Assembly (NCBI GenBank): GCA_013397795.1
Contig: VZTJ01005258.1
Span: 1-64,000, forward strand
DNA from: Orthonyx spaldingii
Taxonomy: Eukaryota > Chordata > Aves > Passeriformes > Orthonychidae
Direction: 5' to 3'
DNA: 64,000 bases
The position numbers and the translations under genes were made by a program. The notes beneath the pieces are model-generated. The model was not told the origin of the DNA. It did not search any database and saw only the letters and a program-made list of their open reading frames with translations. Positions 11,271-24,940 of the stretch are shown here, piece after piece (position 1 is the stretch's first letter; the number at the start of each line of letters is the position of its first letter).

Positions 11271-12989
11271 GTACAGGAGGCAACCAGATGCCTGAACGCC
11301 AGACTCTGCTCCCATCCACGGCCAAGTCTAAAGCAACTTTATGGAAGTGGCATCATTCACCCAGGAACTTAACATGGATGGACCTCTGAAAGGGGCATCT
11401 GAGCTGTGCAGGTCAGGCTCCCCTTCATTTCTTTAGGCCAAATGCTCTCAGTGCCTTCATGGAGCCCCCAGTGCACACACAGTGTGAATTTATTTCACAG
11501 CAATCACAGGTGGTTTAATAAAAGAACAAGCCTGTATCAAACAACTGGAAGAACCAAGTCATTTCTGCTGAGGTAACACCTCTGCTGAATGAAACACTAC
11601 TGCTGTGACTGCACTGTGGCTCCCATCACCATGATTATCTCTGAGGTAGGAAGGCCAATTCGACAGCTTCAGCAGAACAGGTTCAGCTCCTTGTTCCACA
11701 CAGATTGCCTGCATGACACTGGAAACTTATTTCAGTTGTATGCCTTGGCTTATTGCCCTCAGGAATTGGGGTACCTTAGCCCAGAGACGGGAGCAAGAGG
11801 AGCTATACAAGGAACATAAGGAGGTCAGGTGCTATGGGAAGGGGCAGGACACTACTGCCTAAATGATTTATTTCAACTGTAGATGCACAGAAGGGCTCCA
11901 CAGAGCCATCAGTGGCTTGCCAAAACAAGGTTTTAAACACAGGTGCTCAAACTCTAACTGAAAACACTGCACTCCAGCAGGGAAGCGACTGCAAAAGACT
12001 CTTGGTGTCCAGGCACAGAAGTCCTGGCACACACCACAGCCTTGGATAGAACAAACTGTACCATATCCATCCTCACATACCTCCTGTCTGGTGAGCATAT
12101 GAAAGATAGTAAAATTCCTCCAGGTTCAGGCAGAAATACCCTGCCATGGTGTTTTCTTCACATTCTATTTATTTGCAACAGTGATGAACTATGGATTTAA
12201 CATTGTGATGCTGCAAATGACTGCACTAGATGAGAGCAGACATATCAATTACCTTCTGTTTTATAAGCAGGAGTCTCAAAAACATGTCACAGAGTCTGTG
12301 AAGCACACACAGGCCAGCTGATACCCTAACCCACACACCAACTCTGCAGTGATACTACCTCAAGAGACTTGGCCAGTCAAGCTGAACTTCCTCCATTTAT
12401 TATTTCACCCAACAAAATTAAGCTATAAATCTTACCTGACTTTTCCTCACAGTCACATTTAAAATAATGACACTTGTATGTTCCCTAAAATTGCTCTGAC
12501 TGGTAATTAACTACATTTTTAATGTCACTGATCATTTCCAGGAGGGGTTGTTTCTGGGTCTCCCCTTTTCTGCATGCATTTCACACAGCACCTTCTGCTT
12601 AAGAAATGCTTCCTCGGAGAGGGATACCATTCTGCTAGCACTTAGGGGAAGAAGTGACCCAAGTCTTTCCAGGAATTAAGCAAGCCGGGAGACTTTCATT
12701 TTGGCCCTTAAAAAAAATCAATTAAAAATTAATTTTGTTCCCAGAAGGGAACATTTGGGGAACAATCTGTGGAGTCAACTGGCCAGGTCTGCCTGGGAAA
12801 CGGTCTCATCCAGTTACAGCCTTCACATGAGAGAAGTCATCAGGATTGCCTGTGGCTGAGGGGATGAATGGGACTGCCACTCTGCCTTCTACTGCCTGCG
12901 AGGAGTTTCGAATGCCAGACTGTCTCCAACTGCTCCACACAACCTCATGAAGACTCATGAATGGGGCAGCCAAGCAGCACAGGTAAGCT

Positions 12990-13506
12990 GGAGCTCCAAG
13001 GGAATGACTGCAGTTCCAGATTCTGAGCCCAGCATTTCAGCCAGTTTTCAGTCTACTTCACTGTACACTTACCTATACTGTACTTCATCAGTCTGTCTGT
13101 GAGGATACTGTGGGAACCTCTGCTGAACACCTTACTAAAGCAGAAGTAACAACCACTACTCTCCCTTCACCACCAGACCTGTCACCTCAGGGTAGAAAGC
13201 TGTCAGTATAGTTCAGCATGAATTCCCCTCCACAAATCCATGCTGACTATTCCTGACCACATTCTTACCCTTCATTTGCATGGAAATGGTTTCCAGGAGT
13301 ATTTTCTCCACCACCTTCCCAAGAGCCAAGGTGAGAGTGGCTGGCCTGCACTTGCCCAGATCCTCCTTCTTAAAGACAGATGTGACATTTGCTTTGTTTC
13401 CATTAGCAGGAACATGCCCCAGTGATCCCAATCTTACAAAGATAATCAAGAGCGGCCTTGCAATGATATCAGTCTTGCAGGTGCAGCCCATCAGTTTCCA
13501 TGGCAT
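12990..13506 (-). mobile_element. CR1 LINE fragment, ORF2 reverse-transcriptase region (decayed)
   Basis: On the minus strand, 13506-13213 reads as a CR1-like reverse-transcriptase N-terminal region: KANVTSVFKKEDLGKCRPAT, LALGKVVEKILLE and SQHGFVEGNSC correspond to the CR1 ANVTPIFKK, NYRPVSLT, GKVMEQ and SSQHGFTKGKSC blocks. Past a stop near 13212 the similarity continues with indels: AFYPEVTGLV recalls AFYDEVTG, and LMKY plus ENWL recall later CR1 blocks. The polymerase active-site YxDD block is not preserved. It is a 5'-truncated, inactive copy within a PAK3 intron, in the same orientation as the gene. Ends are approximate. Confidence 0.88.
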
Positions 13507-13608
13507 TAGAAATAAAGAAGATCCCTACCCTTAAACCTGTAAATATGCTAACTCAAAACACACTCCTTTCCACAAATGCATTTCAAAGAATGCAACTGAA
13601 ATGCAACG

Positions 13609-13660
13609 TAAATGCTGTCTGCTGCATGTTTAAAAGATGTTTAAATGCTGTTTGCTGCAT
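13609..13660 (+). repeat. Two-copy tandem duplication, 33-bp period
   Basis: TAAATGCTGTCTGCTGCAT at 13609-13627 recurs with one mismatch at 13642-13660. It looks like a local duplication with no recognised function. Confidence 0.7.
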
Positions 13661-14151
13661 CCACACCTAGCAGGTTTTAAACTAAGCCATTCTGTGTCCA
13701 CTTTCATTGCAAAAGGAACAAGCAAGAACAACCTTGTTCCTGTTCCTGGAATATAAGTGCATTACAAAACCCCAAAGTGTCAGGCATATTGTCCTCTCAC
13801 TTCTGCGAATGTGTTTTCACAAGTACACAACCTCATCTCTGTATTTACTGCTAATCCAAAGTAAAATCCAAAGGAAAGAATTCCCCAGCTTAACTATAAA
13901 GTTATTTTTAAAGGGCAAGTTGCACAATGTGTGCACATTTTAGTGTCTTTTCATAGACAAGAAAGTAACTGACTGAACACCTCCTCCTCTTTTGAAATGT
14001 GTTTCTAGAGTAATTGGAACAGAAGGCTTTGGTACCATGGCCTGCAATTAAAACAGAAAGAAAACAGTGGCAGAAAGCACATGAAAACCAATGACCACCA
14101 GAAAGCCCAGAGGCCCAGAAACCCCAACCACCCGCACTGCTGATACTTTAC

Positions 14152-14348
14152 TTTTATCCCCTCCTCCTGGAAAGATGGAGCGCAGCCTGGCTTTCTTGTT
14201 CTTCTCCTCAGGGGCCATGGGAAGCGGTTTTGAGCTGTGGTTTAGTGCTGAAGAGTCGCGATTGTTGCTGTTCATTCTCAACGGTGGAGCTGGAGGTTTC
14301 TCTTCAATATCCAGACTATCGGACATCTTCAGCAGCCCTCACAGCCTC
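14152..14348 (-). CDS. PAK3: PAK3 first coding exon (residues 1-58 plus one base; 22 bp of 5'UTR)
   Basis: The start codon is at 14326-14324 in the context GAAGATGT, and the protein begins MSDSLDIEEK. The acceptor is TTTGCAG at 14355-14349, which leaves 22 untranslated bases before the ATG; these contain an in-frame TGA, so no in-frame N-terminal extension is possible. The exon ends at 14152 before a GTAAAG donor (phase 1). Residues 10-18 (KPPAPPLRM) match the Nck SH3-binding motif of group I PAKs. Residues 33-40 (KPLPMAPE) form a second proline motif, which in PAK1 has been linked to Grb2. The exon closes in a basic region, KNKKARLRS. The start is chosen because it is the family start and matches mammalian PAK3 closely. 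Confidence 0.97.
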
Positions 14349-17300
14349 CTGCAAAGCACAACACAAAACATGCCTGTCACGGGAGGATGCCAAGGCTGGT
14401 GGCCTGGACAGGAAAGAGGGCAGGAAAAGCTTTCTGGTGGCATAGGAAAATCTCTCTGTTAGAAGTTTGCTCTGAATAAAGTTGCTGCTGGTTGCTGTAA
14501 ATAAATTCAGCTGCCAATTCCTAAAAACCAATGTATTGCCATTAAAATACAGCCTTTTCTTTATCCCTGTTACAGGTTTTTGAAGTTTTTATTTATAACT
14601 ATTTCCCTGCAATTGTTTACAATCCAAATTTTCCTCTAAAACAGACTTCCAAAGTAAAATTTAAATGATTTACTGAAACTACCTGGCATTGTAGTCAACC
14701 ATTTTTTATGATGTTAGAAGCAAGGTGCTTGTTGAAGGGATATGGGTAGCAAGCAACACTTCATAAAATTAACTGGTTTAAGACCCAAAAATAGAGCATA
14801 ATTTCAGACAGATCAGAAGTGATGTGGGCTATACTGCATCTTTTTAAAGGTTATGATTCTACAAGCACCTTGCTTTCCATCCCCTAAAATCAATGCAGTT
14901 CCTTTTACAGAAGGCACATTCACATCACTGTGAATGTGTTCTGGATCTCTCCTCATGCTGATTCACAGATAACACAAGCTATTGCATTCATCAGCTACTC
15001 TCTTACATTTAAAGGGAAGCAACTTGTTTTTTAGCTATGGAAGTTATAGGGTTTTTTTCAGAAGTATCAGCCAAACATGGTGACTGTCACATGGAGAGAG
15101 GTCCCGAAGCTCCAGTGGTAACAGCGGTGCTGCTCTTGCTTTGGTCAGGTAAAGCTGGCATGGTTGAGGGTCTTTGGGGTTGTATGGCTGGTCTTGGGTT
15201 GTTTTGGTTTTTTTATCAGAACAGAGATTAACATTTTCAACAATCACATTTATTTTGATATAACTGTAATTTTGCCAGATTTGTGGCTGGTACATTAATA
15301 GAAAATAATGAAATCCACACTGCGTTAACTGACATTACCTTACAAGTAAGAGCTAAATGACCAACTGAAACATTTAGAGATATTCACTTTAGACTGGTTT
15401 TTCATGACATGGGCATTTTAGTCTTTGTCACCATTTGTTACCATTTTCAAATTACCATACATAAAATGATCACTTTTTAAAATTACTTGACTTACATTTT
15501 TAATTTCATCTAAATTAAATCCCGGTTTTAAGATTCAAAGCACCAGTCCAGTGAAAAGAACAATAAATGAAATATACCATCACATCTCCAGTTTGCATCT
15601 GTCCCCAAACATTTGGATCTCCATGGGATCCCATGGACCCATCCCAAAGTCACACAGCTGAAAACTCTAGCAACAGCTGGTCCCAGTCTTCTCCCTAGCA
15701 CAGACAGCATGGAGCAGGGATCCTGGAGATCCTGAATCACAAACACACACTTGAAGCTGCTACTGACCCCAGCTGCTCACCTCCATCAGGGGAGCAGTTC
15801 GAATGAGCATCTTCCCAGCTGCCTTCAACTGGTTTGTGTTAAACTAGTGACCTGACCTTTTCTGGCATCTTTTCCGTGCAGCAAATTAGGGAGCACTCAA
15901 ACAATCACTCTGCTGGTAGATCTGCGTGGTGTTCCAAAGAGGATGTCTACTCACAGGCTCACCCTGTGTGAACTGCAAGACTTCCCCTACACCATGGGGT
16001 TGCTCACCTCCACGTGTAACTGCAGGTAACACTGAATCACAGGCAGCCACTGACCAGGTGTTGTTCTCTAGAGCTTTGCCTTCAGGCCTAAAAGCAGGGA
16101 AAAGATCACACACTTTTGACTAATGGAGTCATGTATTGGAGGCAGCCGTCAGAGAGAAAGATGTGTTTGTCATTTAGACCACACCACCTGGGACAGCACA
16201 AGTGACCCTTCAGAGAAAACCACGGTCCCCAGCATGTGTCTGGTTCCCAAGAGAAGGCTCTGCCCACACAGCCCCACTGTCCAGGTAAAGACATGCTCTG
16301 GTGATGGAGGAACATGGCTCACCCTCGTGTAGAAGCATGTACACAGGCAGTAACGTGCTTTGTATCACCCAGGAACAGCTATAACTGTGCCCAGACCAGA
16401 GCTTGTGCCAGTCTACTTTTCAAGCACAGACTAGCCTACTTACCTAGAGAACTAAATGCTTTTGTAGATTGAGGTCAAACAGTTAATATTACTAATCTTT
16501 GTGACTTCCATCCTGAAATGCAGAAGGTTTTCTAGTAAGGAGGGTGGGGGGTAGCCAGTAATGAAAACTACTGTAAGGTAACAGGGAGATCCACACATGC
16601 TCTGTTTGTTGTCCTGGTGAAGGGAAAGCCCATGATGCCCAGGCTTCTGTGCAGAGCCCCCAGCTTATGAAGCCCAGCAGAGATATCTGGACACAGCTCC
16701 CTGTTCCTCCAGCAATTCTCAAAGACCAAGAGCTTATGCAAGAGAAGCTTTTATTTTCTCTTTAAACCACCTACAAATACGTTTCCAGTGCCAAATACAG
16801 CCTTCACTCCCAGGATGGTCAGCATGAAGCTGACCACAGGAGCACCAAGGCATGTTTTCAGCTTGTTATCAAAAGCAAGGCAGTTATTCTGAGAAGTCCA
16901 TTATAGGCCACAGTTTCAGTTGTCCCTTAGAATGAGACAACTGTATTTGTTACTGCATCTATTTGTAAACAATGTCAGTCTGCTGAAATAGGTCCTCCCA
17001 TGGGATTTCATCTCACAAAGAATACTATTAATGGTTTCTGGCCCAATTTGCCTATGATGTAATTATTTCCAAGATTTTGAAAGGAACACTATATTTTGTT
17101 CAGAGCTGTTTCAGGCTCAATTTCAAGAACTGTACAAAGCTCTTTTATTCACTTCTAAACCAGAAAAAAAAAACAAAAACGGGGGAAGATAGCCTAGAAG
17201 GTTTAACGGTTGATATTAACTTTCTAAAGCTGGTCTAAATCAAGACTAAATGAAACCACAAGGCAATACACACCAAGAGACTTAAAATTTATGGGTCTCC

Positions 17301-20300
17301 TGATCAGAGGAATCTATCTGCTCTTCCATTAATTCTAATTTAGAGATTTTCCATGTACCACTGCATCATGACAAAAGAACATTCACTATCACATAAGACT
17401 TCATACTTTACTTTACTCCAACCCAAACTTATAGAAAACCTGTAAAAAATGCAGGGGCAGTAAGACGTATTCAGCTGAGAAAGCTCTCAGGTTTACATTG
17501 CAGAGAAATGTCAACAGCAGATAGCTCAAGTTATACTCTATTCCGGGGCCAGGTTTTCTGGTCATAATAACAAGTCCTTGGTCCTGCTAGTCTGCTTCTG
17601 CCTAGGGCAACTCCATCAAAACCCACTTTCCGTCCATTGGAAATTATTATGGTGTATCCATATACTCAGTCCATCAAATTCTGGTGTTCTTTCTCTTTTT
17701 TCAGTAGGCTTTTTTTCATTGTTTGGGGGTGTTTGTTTTTGGTAGGTTTGTGCTGGTTTGTTTTGGTTGGTCTGTAGGCTGAAACAACACAGCTACCAGA
17801 GCACTTGGCTGCACCCCTCTAGAGCTATGAGACACCCAGGCTGTCAGCAGGGACAGCTTCTGGAGAGGCCAGCTGGTGCTCACCAAGAGAATGGAGTGCA
17901 CAATCAGCAGGATTTTCCTCATCTCAGTCCTCAAGGACCCCATTAGTGCAACCAAGGCAGTGCTGGTAACCGTTTTAAAAGAAATTTGTAAGATAATCAC
18001 ACTTGTGCAACAAAGAGAACAGGTGACCAACAACTACCTGCTTCCAGAGAAAATTCTTGTCACTGCCCATCGGCTTTAAGGAAGCATTTAAAGAGACAGA
18101 CTGTCATGCCAAAATACAAGTGTACTTGAGTGTATTAGCTAGAGTTTCCCAGCCAAGTGGCAAAAGCTAAAATTAAATTCTCAGCCAGGTCAGTTACTTC
18201 TATGTAACTATTACAGAGTTATAGAAGATGATCCAACATCCCTTTTCTTCCTCCTCACCTCTTCCAATCACCAGTGTTGTCAAGTGAGAAGACAAACATC
18301 AACTTTAAATATATGGCATTCAGCTTCTCTGTGACTCAATTCCTCCTTTGCAAAAGCCTGTAATATTTTTGTATCTAGTTCTTGCCAAGCTAGGGATTAG
18401 AGGAAGGAAGATATCCGAAGCACCCAAATGTCTTCAAAACAACATATACACACAAAAGATTTGTTCAATTCAGTTCAATTTCAGAGCAGAATCTCATGCT
18501 GGGCCTTGATCTCAGCAAGCTCTTCACCCCTGTGTATCTGGGGAACACTGTGGATAGATCTTGAATAGCTTTCTTAGGTTAGCCCTGCTATTTCAAACTC
18601 TGCAGCATTCAGACATGACAGGTTCCAATTAAAACTCACAAATAGTATCCTGTTTGCAGAGACACTGGTGTTCATTTTCAAAGCCTCAGAGATACTACTG
18701 CAGCTTGTAATGCAGCAAAACTGTTTCCAAGATCCCTTGACTGGAAGGAACCATGCCAATTTTGAGGCAGTAGCTTTGCAAATGTACTTCAAGATCCAAG
18801 GCTCACTCTGATTATAAATATACTGCCTGCAAAAAGATTTATTACTTAGTTGTATGGGCCAAATTCTGCTCCAAGTGACACTCATCCATTTCCAAAAATC
18901 AATGGTGATGTAACTGAGAAGGATTCTCTCTAGATATTGAGTACTGAGACACTCTGGTAAGGTATTTACAGAGTACTTTCCAGCCCAGTTCAGACCTGTA
19001 TCTGCTTTTCTACATCTGCATGTTTACTTGCACTTTTCTTACAGCTCCTTTAAAGAGCAGACGGTGAGTTTGACAAAACAGATAGTCACAACTTCACTAC
19101 TTTTTGTGAAAGATGTTTGCTGTCTTCTCTGCAAAACTTGGTTAAGTTAAAATACAATACTGAGGCCTTTTTGATAAAAAAGGGCTATATTTAGCATCAG
19201 CTGAAGCAGAGGCAACTCTATTGGGGTACTAAGGGCCTGTAACACCCCAGAGCAGTCTGCTCAGCTGCTTCCACCCTTGGGTACCAGCAGACCGTGGGCA
19301 GGTGTGTGGGGCTGGTTCTGCAGGCAAGTCGGACATAGTCAGGGTGCCTTTTGGAGTGAAGACATCTTTTCTAGGATCACTCCCACGTGCACGTGTTGTG
19401 AAACAACCACTGCATCCCTTCTTTATACAACCCTGAAGAAAAGGCTGCATTCACACAAACTACAGAAGGAATTATAACCCTAGAAACAACAAGAACGCTT
19501 CCCTTTCATACTGTCTTTCATACAACTGTCTCAAAGCACAATACAAACATTTGCCAATTAAACTTCCCCATTCCCCTCACAGCCAGGTAAACATGCTCTG
19601 AGCTGAACAAATTATTCAAACAGAGTAATTTCTTTGATGAATGTACTCTCTGTTCCTGTTTGCAAACACCCTGTAAGCAGCTTATGATTTCCTCCAATAC
19701 ATTCATTTATTCAGAAGTTATCCTCTGTACTTGCTACAAGCAACTTTTGGCCTCTGAACTAGCTGTTCATAAGAAGCTCTCTGTGTGGAGGGGATATTTT
19801 GAATTCAGGTTGTATCCAAGTAAAACTACCTTGCTCACAAGTACTTGGAATGGAAACATCCATTCCGAGATGGGATCAACTAACTTCTGTTAGGCATTGC
19901 AGCATTAAGAGTTTTACCTAGTCACTTACTATTATTGGTTTAAAATTCCCTCCTGACAGTGCATTTGCAGCAATAATGAATACAGAATCTCAATGAATAC
20001 AGAAGGTATATTCATGAAGTAGCTGTGAATTTAATGGTTTTGATTAAACATTTCTTCAAATTTAAATTATTATGTCCTTTGTGTGGACCTTGCATCACGT
20101 AGTTAAATTGCTAAGAGCTGGGAATGGACTGAAACAGTGGAGCGTGTCACAACTGATGGAAATAACCTGAAAATATATTTTCCCCCTTGTTTAATTAGTA
20201 TTCGAGAGCATTTCTCAGTTCATGGCCTTCAAGGATCCATCTCCCCTCTTCAAACACATAATCTACCTATCTAACTACATTTCCTTCCACAACTCTTCAA

Positions 20301-22831
20301 CTCTTTCTCTGCAAACTGCCAATGCAACCACAGGCAACACTTCACAAAATGCATCTGGCTTTCATTTCCCAACACCCCTCAGCCCACCCGCTTCACGCAC
20401 CTCTTCCCACACAGTGAAACTGCTGCTCTGCAGACTCCCAGTACCCCGTACCCACTCCCAGTACAAAGGTTTCACGGCTCCTCACACAGGTTCACTTTTC
20501 CAAGTGTGACTAGTATTGGGACTTGCCCAGGTTTTCTTTCCCCTTCCGTACAAAGCTGTGGCTGTTCAGGCTGTGGCCCCAAAAAAGCAAAACACAGAAT
20601 CACTTCTGCATAGTAAAGCCAGCAATGTTTAAAGTTAGGTGTGTATTTAAGGCCTGTGCTTAAGCAGTGCTTAATGTGAGATAACATGAACAAGGATGCC
20701 GAGGCTTCAGCACAGCTCCGGGACACTGAAAGAAAAAGCAGAGAGAGTTCCTCTCCACCCTGCTGGGGAACACCCCTAGCCCAACATGTTTTCTTTGTGG
20801 GTGTTTTTTGATCACATCAAAACAAAAGCAATCCATTCAAACTGTGCTCCTGCTGGGATCCTGGCCACTTACTGAACCACTTGAGCTTTGGGATGGTTAC
20901 ATGACCTGGGAGGGGAAGAAGTGTGTGTACTGGGGGTGTGGGGCAGGGAAACAGCTTTCCCCATTAAACCTTGTCCAGGCATTCAGTAATTACACCTCAT
21001 CACAGCTCAGCAAGGAAAGCAAGTACACTCCTACAGGTTACATGAAGCGAGCACCTTGCAGCATTGCAGCATCAGAAGATAGCCTGTAAAGTAGTGACTA
21101 TTTTGATAGAAAAAGTGACTTTACTTCATATGACAAAGGTATGGACATACCCTGATGATGCAGAAAAGCCAGCTGGATCACAAGGACGCTTCTGCCACCC
21201 AGAGAGAGCAAGGGGAGAGCTTCCACCCTCTGGACTGCCTTGGGAAGAGACACCAGCACCTCCACCCACTCATACTCAAACCCAGACAGCTACATGGGTA
21301 TTTTTGTCATGTGTTTTTGAATCGTTGTTTGAAGCAAAAAGGTTGTGCTCTAAGCTACTGAATCTGGAGACATGCCAAGACTGACAGAGCAATGGACACT
21401 CCAGAAGCAGCTAAAGGAGAAAAAAGTGAAGGATACCACAGCCCTTTTTTTCTTTTCCCTTTTAATGTTATGGGAAACACTTCTCTGGGATAGGTAAGAA
21501 ACTATGAAAAAGTACCTACACATTTATATGCAAGAGGAAAACAAAAAAACCCACTCCCTGTTTTGCTTTTTATTTACACAGCTGAAGGGCTCAACAAAGC
21601 TGGAAAAGATGTCTCAAAATCAACTGTGTCTCTCAAACATCCCACATTCCACAGGATTGCATCCCTGCCGTTGTCTACACATGAAAGATCCTGAGTGAAA
21701 TGAAATGCGGATTTAAATCATTGCAGACAGACTGAAATAATTCTCCATACGGACCTTATGATTCCCAGCTCAGAGCTTAGGCCTCAGGTTCACTTTTGTT
21801 CTCTAGGACTCAAACATGAACAAAGAAAAGATACTTAATGGAGACACCAACATCACGACTGCCACAATAAAAATTTCATTACCTTAAGTCAGGTTCAAAA
21901 CAGCCAAGACAAATGGTTTGAGTTCTAATTTGAGTCAGCAACTTGGGAGTTAATCCTGAAGCACTGTCCAAGATCAGGTATGAGACGCCAGCCCTTACTG
22001 CAAGCTACTGACAATTAAAATGGACCAGTCTGACTCCAACATACTTGACAGGGAGCAATCCCTTGCCACAGGAAGGCTCTGTAACAAGTTGCTGGATCTT
22101 TGGCAGGTTCAAGCTGAACACTTGTGGCTCACTTAGCTGACTAGTCAAAGCACCAAAGTGGTCCAGGAAACCCAATTCTGGGCCTGCCCCAGAACAGTAA
22201 AGAATGCAATAACACCTTGAATCATTGTTCTGCCAGGGTTAGAATAATACTCATATTAATATGGTGGGAAGCAGACTCTCATTGCATTCAAAGAGCCCAA
22301 CCGTTGCAACTCAGCACAAAAATTTCACCTCTTCTCTGGTAAAGGCATGTTGAAGGTGAATCTACGTTAGTCCAGTAGAGTAGCAGGCTATCCCACATGC
22401 TCCACCTATATGTCAGAAATGCCCAGGAAAAACCATGCTGTGGTATTGCATCAATGCAAATGTCTTCTTTTACACATCCTGTGTTTCCGTTTAGACAGAA
22501 GATACAAAGTTCCCTTACATGGATGTATCTGGAACCACCTAAGGGCTGTATCTTCATTTCATGCTGTCAGGAAGACTCTCTTCTGTCAACACAGCTTCAG
22601 GACGTGCAGGTTGAACTGACAGTTCTGTTGGCCTTTGACAGCTTGCCAGTCTCTGACCCTGCTCTCCTACCTCCTATCTGCTCTTCCCCACTTCTTGTGC
22701 CTCTCTGGTGTGCATCCATTTGGGTGTAGGGCTTATCTCCAACTTCCATGCACAGGACCATGTATGGTGGGCTCTGTCTACGCTCTCAGCAGAGCCACAT
22801 TCACCCACCAACCTCACTGAACCATCTTAAA

Positions 22832-22902
22832 ATGGACCCAAAGCATCCCAAGGCAGACACCTGAGGTTCTGATGGACTTGAAGTATCCCAAGGCAGACAC
22901 CT
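22832..22902 (+). repeat. Two-copy direct repeat, 40-bp period
   Basis: A 31-bp unit beginning ATGGAC and ending CCCAAGGCAGACACCT occurs at 22832-22862 and 22872-22902 with four mismatches. This is a local tandem duplication of unknown meaning. Confidence 0.75.
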
Positions 22903-22941
22903 CACAGCCAACAGGCCTGGCCTGTTGCAGCACGGGAATAG

Positions 22942-22988
22942 CTGGCCACTTTCAAGCACAGGAGCTTGAATTTGGCCACTCTCAAGCA
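22942..22988 (+). repeat. Two-copy direct repeat, 30-bp period
   Basis: TGGCCACTTTCAAGCA at 22943-22958 recurs as TGGCCACTCTCAAGCA at 22973-22988. It lies immediately after the 40-bp-period pair, so this spot has duplicated twice. Confidence 0.7.
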
Positions 22989-23286
22989 GAATTTTGATCC
23001 ACAGCTACACCCAGGCTAACAACAAGCAATCAGGGCAAAGCAGTCACAAGGTTTGACAGATGTAAGCTTGCTCCCATCACTATTCTCTCTCTTACCTTGT
23101 AAATAGTATCAAAGGAAGCCTCTTCTTGCTTGGACTTTCATAATAAAAATTAGATATATTAAAAAGTCCTTGAGTTCATATTTTTGGGCACCCTAAACTC
23201 CTACTGAACTCCAGCTGGTGTACTAAAGCTGCTTTTAATAAACCACTTGGCATCTTGCCTATTATGTTTTTCATTTTGCTTACATT

Positions 23287-23307
23287 AAAAAAAAAAAAAA
23301 AAAAAAA
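23287..23307 (+). repeat. Poly-A run (21 A)
   Basis: There are 21 consecutive A bases. An AATAAA hexamer lies 45 bases upstream at 23237-23242. It could be a simple homopolymer or the tail of an old retrocopy; no source gene was recognised. Confidence 0.8.
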
Positions 23308-24940
23308 CACCTAAAAAATCAAAGTTTGGAAGAAGGAGGAAGGGTAAAAAAGAATAAAGGACCACTTTCCCTGGTTTCTCTGCAGGTGTTGCTGCTTTCT
23401 CTGCTTTTCCACAGTTTATTCTCTGCTTGACACACTCACAGAAGGTGTGCCATAATAAACATGACCCACTGAACCCGCACACCACTCCAGCCCACACTAA
23501 CAGTGCTCACCAGAGAAACAGCCATGGCCCTTTTCCCTGCAATGGTCCCCGCAGGCAGGGCAAGAACTGGTTTTGCCTCAAGACCTGTGCAGCTCTCCAG
23601 GAAGGCAACAAGAGGGAAGGTACCCTGTCCTGACTACAACTACATGCTGATAAACCACTGGCCCATGGCTCAGTAGACATATGCAGACCAAGCCAAAAAT
23701 CACCACAGGACTCTGGAAGAGACAAGGAAGCAGCAATATAATGCAGTAATTGAAACTTACAGACAGTTGCCATTTCTAGCACCTTCCACTCACCTTTTAG
23801 CTCATTTGGCCTTTGCAACCCTTAGCTGAGAAACTTGCTATATAGTAAACAACACCAAACCCCTGTGTCAGAGGATGAATCTGACATGTAAAAGACTTAA
23901 CTCAAGGCCACCCCAGGATTGCCATGCAGAGTTGTGAGACAAACCACACTGCAAGAAGCAAAAATAAAGAACATGGAGCCCTCTGGATATAGCTACTGGG
24001 GCTGGATAAAGACCACTAAAAAGGAAAGCATGGGATAGACTTGAAACCTCCAAATCCCACAACCAGAGACCAACACCACATGAGAAGATTTACTGTACCA
24101 ATCTTCTCAAGGCATTATGGTATGTTTGGAAGGACACAGCTCCTACCTCCAAGGGAGGAAAGGGCGAAGCCCATGCTGCCATATGGCTTTCACCTGGGGA
24201 GGTGACTATGGTCCAGATCCTGCATCAACTCTTTAGGGCACTAGGGCAGGAAGGCATCATATCCCCATTTACTTTCTCAGAGACCATGTTTTGCCTCTTA
24301 TTCTTTGCCAGGCCTTTATTTACAGCTGACTAACTTCATATATCTAATATTCACCTGCTACGTTAGTAATCTTATCGTGCATAATGGCCTATCTACCTTG
24401 GGGGTATTAGGGATCTGGAGCAGGCAGAGGGGGGAAATGGAGTAGTCACTGCATGTACTTTTTTATTTCTAGTTGCCAGCAAGACACCTTGGCTTCAGGG
24501 CAGCAGAATGGGAAGATTAGGAGAACAAATGTACAAATGCTATTCTTAAATATGTCAGGGAAGAAATGACACCTATGTGCGGAAAGCAAAACAAGATCCA
24601 CACACAAAATCTGTTGTGTTCTCAGCTACCACAACGGTATGATATTTTTAAACTGCTTAAACAGGGATTCAGCATTTAACGCTTCATTGCTCAAAAAATA
24701 ATCTCCTGCTCCAGAGTAGTGGAGCAGTGGAGATTCCTTTTTGCCTGACTTCACAATACAACAGTGTTTTGGTTTTGGAGACAAAACCAAAAGGAGGAAA
24801 TGCTCCAGAACAAGCGCCTCCCCCCAAGGGAAAGGGCCTCCCCCTTTCCTCCATCAATGAGACAAATCAATTAAAGGAAGTGAAAGTGGAAAAAAAAAAT
24901 GGAACTACTTATTAACACAACACAAAACTGGGAAAACCAG

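Larger units (their letters stand above)
8966..14151 (-). other. PAK3 intron 1 of the coding region (5186 bp)
   Basis: The intron lies between the start-codon exon and the CRIB exon. It holds a CR1 reverse-transcriptase relic (about 12990-13506), a pyrimidine-rich tract (about 11070-11270) and a short tandem duplication at 13609-13660. Nothing else was recognised. Confidence 0.88.
1..14348 (-). other. PAK3: PAK3 gene, N-terminal coding part (gene continues left of the window)
   Basis: This is the span of the six constitutive coding exons plus one alternative exon of p21-activated kinase 3, read on the minus strand. PAK3 is a cytoplasmic Ser/Thr kinase downstream of Cdc42 and Rac, enriched in neurons, acting on the actin cytoskeleton and dendritic spines. 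The exons join in frame through GT/AG sites and total 760 coding bases, giving 253 codons plus one base. The acidic run, the exon b cassette and the overall sequence identify PAK3 rather than PAK1 or PAK2. The glycine-rich loop and catalytic kinase exons are not present between 1 and 950, so they lie outside. The 5' end of the transcription unit is unknown and may reach the CpG island near 50-51.7 kb. Confidence 0.97.

Noticed and set aside
15780..15830. GTTCGAAT word near 15798 as a tRNA B box
   Set aside because: No A box or foldable acceptor and T stems around it.
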